Assembly (NCBI GenBank): GCA_038231495.1
Contig: JBBRLG010000429.1
Span: 1 to 6,545, forward strand
DNA: 6,545 nucleotides
DNA from: JBBRLG01 sp038231495
GTDB taxonomy: Bacteria > Planctomycetota > Planctomycetia > Gemmatales > Gemmataceae
Reading direction: 5' to 3'
Below the pieces are notes generated by a model. It was not told the origin of the DNA. It ran no database searches and saw only the letters and a program-made list of their open reading frames with translations. Numbering within the stretch: position 1 is the stretch's first letter; each line of letters opens with the position of its first letter. Of this stretch, positions 1-4,649 are shown one piece after another. A program made the position numbers and the translations under genes.

Positions 1-2267
1 AACGGCGTGTCCGGGTTCGTGTTCCAGCGCACGCGGTAGGCAACTTGCGGCCGGAAGAGGTGAGCCTGCGCGTCTGCAACCTTCGCGTCGAGTTGCCGCA
101 GGGGCGTGACGTTGTCGAGGATCCAGAACGACCGCCCGTGCGTGCCGATTACCACGTCGTCGTCGTGGATCACGAGGTCGCGGATCGAAGTCGCCGGCAT
201 GTTCAGGCGCAACGGCTGCCAGTCGTCGCCGTCGTTGAAGGACACGAACACCGCCCGTTCGGTGCCCGCGAACAGCAACCCCTTGCGCACCGGGTCCTCG
301 CGCACCACGTTAATTGGGGCGTTTTCCGGCAGGCCGCGGACGATGGCTTGCCAGGTCTTGCCGCCGTCGTGCGTGCGGTAGACGTGCGGCCGTTGGTCGT
401 CGAGGCGAATCCGGTTCACCGCGGCGTAGGCCGTCGCCGCGTCGAAACGGCCGGCGTCCATCAGCGACACCTTGCTCCACGCGGTCAGGCCCGGCGGCGT
501 CACGTCCTGCCACTGCTTGCCGCCGTCGCGCGTGACGTGAATCAGGCCGTCGTCGGTGCCGGCCCAGATCGTATCGATGTCCTTGTACGACGGGGCCACC
601 GTGTAAATGACGCCGCGCCGCGGCTGCTTGGCCAGCGCCGGCGTCCGGTAGACGCCGATGCTCTCCGGCACTTCGGGCCGTTCGCGCGTCAGGTCCGGGC
701 TGATGGTCTGCCAGTGGCGGCCGCCGTCGCCCGTCTTGAAAAGCACGTTGCCGGCCAGATAAAGCACCTTCGGATCGACGGGTGAGAAGAGCAAGGGTGC
801 GGTGCGCAGGAAGCGGTAATTGCCCGAACGCACCGCCTCGGGGGCGACGTCCTGAACCTGGCCCGTGGTGCGGTCGAAGCGCGTCGCCTTGCCGCCGTAG
901 ATGATGTTCGGGTCTTGCGGGTCGGGCGCGACGTAGCCGTACTCCTCGACGCCGACGGGTTGCCAGTCGCGGAAGGTGATTTGCCCATTCGCGCCGCGGC
1001 TGGCGACGCCGGCTGAGCCGCTCTCCTGCTGGCCGCCGTAGACCCAGTAGGGAAACTGGTTGTCGGTGACGACGTGGTAAAATTGGGCCGTCGGCTGGTT
1101 GTACCAGGAACTCCACGTTTCGCCGCCGTTGAGGGTAACGCACGCGCCCTGGTCGCCGGCCAGCAGGATGATGTGCGGGTCGTCCGGGTTGATCCAGAAC
1201 GTGTGCGGGTCGTCGCCGCCGGGCGCGCCCTTGAAGGCGGTGAAGCTCACGCCGCCGTCGGCCGAGCGGTAGGAGCAGGTATTTGCGACATAAACGACCT
1301 CTTTATTCTTCGGATCGACCTTGACCTCGGCAAAGTCGGAACCGCGGCCCCATAGGCGCGGCTCGCCGTTGACGCGCCGCCAGCTGTCGCCGGCGTCGTC
1401 GGAGCGGTAGATGCCGCCGAGCCGCGGCGCGTCCACCACGGCGTACAGGCGTTTGGCGTCGTTCGGCGCGACGGCAACGCCAATCCGGCCCCGGCCCTGT
1501 TCCCCGGTCGGCAGCCCCTTGGTCAACGGCTGCCATGTCGTGCCGCCGTCGGTGGACTTGTAAAGCCCGCTGCCCGGCCCTTGCCAGGAGCCGTTTTCCC
1601 ACGGCCCGTGCCGCGATTCCCAGAGGACGGCGTAAACGGTCTGCGCGTCGGTCGGGTCGAAGGTCAGCGCGACCGCGCCGGTGTTTTCGTCCTTGGCGAG
1701 CACCTGTTTCCAGGTCTTGCCGCCGTCGGTGGTGCGGTAGACGCCGCGTTCCTTGTTGGGGCCGTAAGGGTGGCCGAGCACGGCGACGAGGACGCGGTCG
1801 GGGTCCTTGGGATCGATGACGACGGCGGCGATCTGCTGGCCGTCGCGGAGGCCGACGTTCTTCCAGGTCTTGCCGCCGTCGGTGGACTTGTAGACGCCGT
1901 CGCCGGTGGAGAGGTCGGGCCGCTGCAAGCCTTCGCCGCTGCCGACGTAAAGGACGTCCGGGTTCGACGGCGCGACCGCAAGCGCGCCGACCGAGCCGGT
2001 GGGCTGGTCGTCGAAGATCGGCTTCCAGGTGCGACCGGCGTCGGTGGTTTTCCACACACCGCCGTTGTTGACGCCGACGTAAAAGACGTGCGGTTTGCCG
2101 GGTACGCCGGTGGCCCCGACGGTGCGACCGCCGCGGAACGGTCCGATCATCCGCCAGCGCAAATTGGCATAAAGGGAGGGGTTCAACGCCGCGTCGGCGG
2201 CCCGCAACGGCGGCAGGGTCGCACCCAGCACACAGCACGCGACAAGGAGTAAGCGGCATGGCGACAC
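1..2267 (-). CDS. Secreted VPS10/sortilin-like Asp-box (BNR) beta-propeller protein, C-terminus cut off by window edge
   Basis: The frame is open from a GTG at 2267 to the left edge: 755 codons with no stop. The start is supported by AGGAG seven nt upstream and by the signal peptide that follows at once (MSPCR, then hydrophobic LLLVACCVLGATLPPL, likely cleavage after LRA at residue 23), so the protein should be exported. Residues 37-48 read LRWRMIGPFRGG, typical of this family's N-terminus. Eleven Asp boxes (S/T-x-D-x-G-x-x-W type) lie near residues 73, 127, 178, 237, 288, 334, 377, 511, 578, 631 and 675, indicating one or two multi-blade propellers. Other family-like stretches are YWVYGGQQESGS (407-418) and GTHGRSFWILDN (708-719). 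By comparison with the paralogue at 4650-6545, about 315 residues are missing. Databases often label such proteins glycosyl hydrolases, but Asp boxes are structural and I see no catalytic residues. The role is unknown; a secreted binding or scaffold protein is possible. Confidence 0.93.
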   Translation of the reverse strand, partial: MSPCRLLLVACCVLGATLPPLRAADAALNPSLYANLRWRMIGPFRGGRTVGATGVPGKPHVFYVGVNNGGVWKTTDAGRTWKPIFDDQPTGSVGALAVAPSNPDVLYVGSGEGLQRPDLSTGDGVYKSTDGGKTWKNVGLRDGQQIAAVVIDPKDPDRVLVAVLGHPYGPNKERGVYRTTDGGKTWKQVLAKDENTGAVALTFDPTDAQTVYAVLWESRHGPWENGSWQGPGSGLYKSTDGGTTWQPLTKGLPTGEQGRGRIGVAVAPNDAKRLYAVVDAPRLGGIYRSDDAGDSWRRVNGEPRLWGRGSDFAEVKVDPKNKEVVYVANTCSYRSADGGVSFTAFKGAPGGDDPHTFWINPDDPHIILLAGDQGACVTLNGGETWSSWYNQPTAQFYHVVTDNQFPYWVYGGQQESGSAGVASRGANGQITFRDWQPVGVEEYGYVAPDPQDPNIIYGGKATRFDRTTGQVQDVAPEAVRSGNYRFLRTAPLLFSPVDPKVLYLAGNVLFKTGDGGRHWQTISPDLTRERPEVPESIGVYRTPALAKQPRRGVIYTVAPSYKDIDTIWAGTDDGLIHVTRDGGKQWQDVTPPGLTAWSKVSLMDAGRFDAATAYAAVNRIRLDDQRPHVYRTHDGGKTWQAIVRGLPENAPINVVREDPVRKGLLFAGTERAVFVSFNDGDDWQPLRLNMPATSIRDLVIHDDDVVIGTHGRSFWILDNVTPLRQLDAKVADAQAHLFRPQVAYRVRWNTNPDTP

Positions 2268-2274
2268 GGCGGGA

Positions 2275-2279
2275 CTCCT
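2275..2279 (-). promoter_or_regulatory. Ribosome binding site AGGAG that sets the GTG start
   Basis: AGGAG lies seven nt before the GTG at 2267. It matters because the next ATG (2259) is in a different frame that gives an arginine-rich product with no family features. The GTG frame gives a signal peptide followed directly by family motifs. Confidence 0.75.
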
Positions 2280-2289
2280 GAATAAATGA

Positions 2290-2436
2290 CGTAACCGTTC
2301 ACCGGCATCAACTTCTCCCCCCCTTACGAAGGGGGGCGGGGGGGGTTAAGAACGATTAGAAGTACTTGGTCATGGCGCTCTCTCCACCCCCCTACCCCCC
2401 TACCCCCCTTCGTAAGGGGGGGAGTGAACGGTTACG
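2290..2436. repeat. Imperfect 147-bp inverted repeat with long C/G runs, MITE-like or interspersed palindromic element
   Basis: The outer 13 bp (2290-2302, CGTAACCGTTCAC) are the exact reverse complement of 2424-2436. Inside them, 21 bp at 2316-2336 (t, seven c, ttacgaa, six g) are the exact reverse complement of 2403-2423. The left arm carries 13 extra nt (2303-2315) that the right arm lacks. Each inner arm is itself a hairpin: CCCCCCTT-ACG-AAGGGGGG. The centre (2337-2402) adds an eight-G run on the left and C6 runs on the right, so the stem can extend further. The element fills most of the 197-nt spacer between the methyltransferase stop and the propeller gene. The ends begin with GTAA inside the first C, as in IS66-family termini, but I see no target-site duplication in the flanks. 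Whether it is a MITE, a repeat-family member or a transcription or mRNA-processing element cannot be told from one copy. Confidence 0.85.
2387..2408. repeat. Short C-run tandem repeat (ccccccta units), G-quadruplex-prone on the minus strand
   Basis: Two exact 8-nt units ccccccta (2387-2394 and 2395-2402) are followed by a third C6 run (2403-2408) that forms part of the inner palindrome. The minus strand, which is the transcribed sense here, has three G6 runs separated by TA plus a nearby GG. This could form a two-tier or intermolecular quadruplex and is prone to slippage during replication. Confidence 0.7.
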
Positions 2437-2464
2437 CTATTTCTTTGCCTTTCCGGATTGCCTC

Positions 2465-3187
2465 TCAGTAAGGCGGCGCACCGGGCGGCAACGGCCGCCG
2501 CCACGGCACCAGGGCCGGCACCCGCCGTCGGTAGGCGGTATAGTCGGGATGAAAACGACGCAGCAGGTCGCGCTCTTCCAGGATAACGCCCAGGAGGATG
2601 TAAACCGTCAGCCCGCCGGACAGCACCGCCAGCGTCGGCGTCATGAGCGGCTGTGCCCACAGGAATACGAGCAGACACGCCATGAGGGGATGACGAATAA
2701 AACGGTACGGGCCAACCACCAGCAGCGTTTCCGGCGGCTGCGGACCGTCGCCCGCCCACGCCTGCCGCAGTCCGAACAGTCCCGCGTGGTCGAAGCGGTT
2801 ATTTATCATGCCCATGCCCAGCGCGGCCAGCACCGGAAGCACGAGCAAGAACCGCGGCAAGTCCCACCACGCCGGTCCGTCGAGCGGCTGCCACGTCAGT
2901 GCCATGCCCAGCAGCAAAGCCCCGGAAAGCCCGGCGTAGATGGAGCGCTCCAGGCGGACGGGAACGAGCCGCGTCCACGGGCGTTTGAAATGCGCGCGGG
3001 CCATGACGCTGTGTTGCAGGCCAAACGTGACGAGCCAGCCGATGTCCACGACCCACGGCCAGGGGTAAGTCAACGACAACGGCTGCCACTCCAGGCCGAG
3101 GCCTAACGCGACGACGCGCAGGGCCAACGCGGCACTGCCAACCTGGGCCAGCACATAACAGCCAATCGCGATGGCTTTTGGCAACAT
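2465..3187 (-). CDS. Polytopic membrane methyltransferase, NnrU/isoprenylcysteine methyltransferase-like, closest to MddA (methanethiol S-methyltransferase)
   Basis: A 240-residue integral membrane protein. Likely membrane segments are residues 4-30, 44-60, 84-99, 111-129 and a hairpin around 167-203. The C-terminal S-adenosylmethionine-binding signature of the isoprenylcysteine methyltransferase fold is clear: GPYRFIRHPL (159-168), then EERDLLRRFHPDY (204-216) and YRRRVPALVPW (219-229). The N-terminal half has LQHSVMAR (57-64), FKRPWTRLVP (67-76) and ERSIY (80-84). From memory these match the NnrU/MddA subgroup, whose characterised member methylates methanethiol to dimethyl sulfide. The family is confident; the substrate is an inference. 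The start ATG is three nt after the TAG of the upstream ceramidase-like gene, and its GGAGGAG lies within that gene, so coupled translation from one mRNA is likely. Length is about normal for the family and nothing is missing. Confidence 0.92.
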   Translation of the reverse strand: MLPKAIAIGCYVLAQVGSAALALRVVALGLGLEWQPLSLTYPWPWVVDIGWLVTFGLQHSVMARAHFKRPWTRLVPVRLERSIYAGLSGALLLGMALTWQPLDGPAWWDLPRFLLVLPVLAALGMGMINNRFDHAGLFGLRQAWAGDGPQPPETLLVVGPYRFIRHPLMACLLVFLWAQPLMTPTLAVLSGGLTVYILLGVILEERDLLRRFHPDYTAYRRRVPALVPWRRPLPPGAPPY

Positions 3188-3190
3188 TAG

Positions 3191-4486
3191 CTACGGCTCC
3201 TCCGCCTGGAGGAGTTTCGCCATTGCCTTGGTGAGCAGCTTTTCGCTCGGCACCGCGAGGGCGACGCTCGGCTCGTAACCGCCCTCCAGGAACGCCGTGT
3301 CCGTCGGGACGTAACCGACGCCGCCGTCGCCGTAACCCGCCACGCAGACGAAAACGCCCTTGCGCAACTCCTGCGCCTTCAACTGGTACTCGACAAACGG
3401 CTCGCCCGGCAGGTGCAGCACCAGTGCCTTGCCCAGGTCCAGACAGGTCAGGTCGATGGGCCGGTCCTTGCGTTTGAGCCACGCCAGCTGGAACGCCGCG
3501 TTGACACGCTTGGCCGCACTCGCCTTCGCGTCCTTCAGGTCCTTCGCGCTCTCCTCTTCGCCGAACGACGCCTCGCGCCGCGGCGGCAGCGCGACCGGTT
3601 CGGTGCGGAAATCCAGGGTCTTCAGCTCGTACCGCTCGGTCGCCTTCCACGCGGCGGTCATGGCGTCGTAAACGCGGTCGCGCAGAATGGGCCGGTTCGC
3701 CTTGGCCCCGTCGTTATACTTGCCGGCGGTGACGTTGCCGGCGCAACCGTTGAAGTAGACCTGAAACACTTTGGCGTCGTCGTCGGCCCGCTTCTGCCGG
3801 GCCAGGCCGCAAAAGTCGGCACTCACCCGGCCGTCGCCGTAATAACTCATCGGGTGCGTGGCGTAATAGTGCAGTGCCGCGAGCGGTTTAGCGTCTTTCC
3901 AGAAACTCAGCGTCTTCAACCACGGGTCGATCAAGCCTTCCGGCTCGGCCCGCACCTTCTCGTCCTTGGTCGCGCTGTAGCGAATGGCCTTCACCTTGCC
4001 GTCCTCGACGATACGGCGGTTGGAGGCGACCTTCTCGACCTTCGCCCGGCCGGTGCCGACGTGGGTGAAATCGGCGGTTTTCTTGAGCGCCTCCTGCAAG
4101 GCGTCGGCCGCCTGACCGACCACTTTGTCGAACCACTTGCGGTCGAGCGACGTGGGCGCACCGGGGACGCCCTCAAGCAGTTTCTGCGCCTCAAGGTCGG
4201 CGAACGGGGCGTTGTGGGGGTGGACGCACTGGACGGCGACGCGCTCGGCGGTGGTGTGGGCGGCCTTGGCCAGCGCCTGGCGCCAGGCAAGGTTGGCGTC
4301 GTTGCGGAGGCCGCACCAATCCACGGCACAGAGCACGACGGGCGCGCCGGCCCCCAGGAGGACGACGCCGAGAGCCTTCAACGGGTCATCGACGCCGCGG
4401 ACCGCTTCGATCCAACCGCCGCACAGCGGGTGGCCGTCGGGTGGTGTGACATCACAGGCGAACGTGGCCAGGTGGAATGTCGGCAT
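3191..4486 (-). CDS. Neutral/alkaline ceramidase-like protein (N-terminal catalytic domain only), putative Zn-dependent hydrolase
   Basis: A 431-residue protein starting MPTFHLATFACDVTPPDG. This ATG has AAGGA eight nt upstream. A start 48 nt further up (4534) is open but falls in a repeat hairpin and adds only a basic, low-quality tail. Family-like points in order: DVTPPDGHPLCGG (12-24); VHPHNAP (88-94), matching the ceramidase HxHSGP metal/catalytic site; HYYATHPMSYYG (206-217), matching the second metal-ligand His (here H211); FNGCAGNVTAG (245-255), matching the conserved glycine-rich NxGDVSP-like stretch; LPGEPF (359-364) with the candidate Glu ligand E362; and GYGDGGVGYVPT (384-395) with candidate Tyr Y392. 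All four expected zinc ligands are thus present. Known neutral ceramidases are about 650-750 residues, secreted, with a C-terminal immunoglobulin-like domain; this one has no signal peptide and lacks that domain. Ceramide as substrate is therefore uncertain. It probably shares an mRNA with the downstream methyltransferase. Confidence 0.88.
   Translation of the reverse strand: MPTFHLATFACDVTPPDGHPLCGGWIEAVRGVDDPLKALGVVLLGAGAPVVLCAVDWCGLRNDANLAWRQALAKAAHTTAERVAVQCVHPHNAPFADLEAQKLLEGVPGAPTSLDRKWFDKVVGQAADALQEALKKTADFTHVGTGRAKVEKVASNRRIVEDGKVKAIRYSATKDEKVRAEPEGLIDPWLKTLSFWKDAKPLAALHYYATHPMSYYGDGRVSADFCGLARQKRADDDAKVFQVYFNGCAGNVTAGKYNDGAKANRPILRDRVYDAMTAAWKATERYELKTLDFRTEPVALPPRREASFGEEESAKDLKDAKASAAKRVNAAFQLAWLKRKDRPIDLTCLDLGKALVLHLPGEPFVEYQLKAQELRKGVFVCVAGYGDGGVGYVPTDTAFLEGGYEPSVALAVPSEKLLTKAMAKLLQAEEP
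3197..3203 (-). promoter_or_regulatory. Ribosome binding site GGAGGAG inside the end of the upstream gene
   Basis: GGAGGAG lies nine nt before the methyltransferase ATG (3187), within the last codons (Glu-Glu) of the ceramidase-like gene. The two genes are three nt apart (TAG CTA ATG), which fits termination-reinitiation coupling. Confidence 0.7.
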
Positions 4487-4494
4487 GGTCAGGG

Positions 4495-4499
4495 TCCTT
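4495..4499 (-). promoter_or_regulatory. Ribosome binding site AAGGA setting the ceramidase-like start
   Basis: AAGGA is eight nt before the ATG at 4486. It begins three nt after the repeat hairpin (4503-4548) in transcription order, so hairpin folding in the mRNA could affect access to it. It favours this start over the in-frame ATG at 4534, which lies inside the hairpin. Confidence 0.65.
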
Positions 4500-4502
4500 G
4501 AT

Positions 4503-4548
4503 TGCCGCTTGCGGCGTTGCGGGTCGGAACGCAAAGCCGCAAGCGGCA
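4503..4548. repeat. Strong stem-loop made of two inverted copies of a 19-nt palindromic module
   Basis: TGCCGCTTGCGGCGTTGCG at 4503-4521 pairs with 4530-4548, whose reverse complement is TGCCGCTTGCGGCTTTGCG: 18 of 19 pairs with an 8-nt loop (ggtcggaa). Each half also contains its own small palindrome GCCGC-NN-GCGGC. In the minus-strand transcript the hairpin follows the propeller gene by about 100 nt and sits just before the ceramidase-like ribosome binding site. No T-run follows it, so it is not a standard intrinsic terminator. A REP-like interspersed repeat, or a 5'-UTR or processing hairpin, is more likely. Confidence 0.85.
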
Positions 4549-4577
4549 GACAGCGCGGCGGACAGGGCGTCGGATCG

Positions 4578-4605
4578 ATGATACCAAGCCGGCCGCACGG
4601 GCCAA
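4578..4605 (-). promoter_or_regulatory. Possible sigma-70-type promoter for the ceramidase-like/methyltransferase pair
   Basis: On the minus strand, TTGGCC (4605-4600; 4/6 to the -35 consensus) is 16 nt from TATCAT (4583-4578; 5/6 to the -10 consensus). Initiation would fall near 4571, giving an untranslated leader of about 85 nt that contains the 4503-4548 hairpin. Planctomycete promoters are poorly defined and chance matches are frequent, so this is tentative. Confidence 0.3.
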
Positions 4606-4622
4606 AGGGAAATGGCGGCTAA

Positions 4623-4641
4623 CGCAACGCCGCCAGCGGCA
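4623..4641. repeat. Third copy of the 19-nt palindromic module
   Basis: CGCAACGCCGCCAGCGGCA matches the reverse complement of 4503-4521 at 18 of 19 positions, and 4530-4548 in direct orientation at 17 of 19. It retains the GCCGC-NN-GCGGC core and lies nine nt beyond the stop codon of the propeller gene. The spacer 4487-4649 therefore holds three copies of one module, in mixed orientation. Confidence 0.75.
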
Positions 4642-4649
4642 AAACCGGG

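Noticed and set aside
45..785. Long plus-strand open frame opposite the left propeller gene
   Set aside because: It is antisense to a frame with eleven Asp boxes, rich in R, V and A, and without recognisable motifs. Such frames arise in GC-rich coding DNA.
1581..2252. Plus-strand open frame of 223 codons
   Set aside because: It is the mirror of the propeller gene's N-terminal half; its repeated GLAAVGG segments are the reverse complement of Asp-box codons.
1303..2259. Minus-strand ATG frame starting at 2259
   Set aside because: It is in a different frame from the GTG at 2267 and gives an arginine-rich product. The GTG frame carries the signal peptide and all family motifs.
2235..2267. Lipobox LVAC (residues 8-11) in the left propeller protein
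   Set aside because: The cysteine would be at residue 11 after only five hydrophobic residues, too short for a lipoprotein signal. A standard signal peptidase I site after LRA fits better.
1..2267. Sialidase or glycosidase activity suggested by Asp boxes
   Set aside because: Asp boxes are structural turns shared by many propellers. The arginine triad and the Tyr/Glu pair of sialidases are not recognisable.
2268..2320. Promoter for the left propeller gene (TTGATG then CATTTA on the minus strand)
   Set aside because: The -10 match is poor, and initiation would fall on or after the ribosome binding site.
2387..2408. CRISPR-like or tandem array
   Set aside because: There are only two to three 8-nt homopolymer-rich units, with no spacers and no cas genes.
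3413..4501. Plus-strand open frame of 362 codons
   Set aside because: It is exactly antisense to the ceramidase-like gene, which has conserved motifs and a ribosome binding site; this frame has none.
4503..4548. Intrinsic terminator for the right propeller gene
   Set aside because: The stem is strong, but no T-run follows on the minus strand or on the plus strand. It is better explained as a repeat pair.
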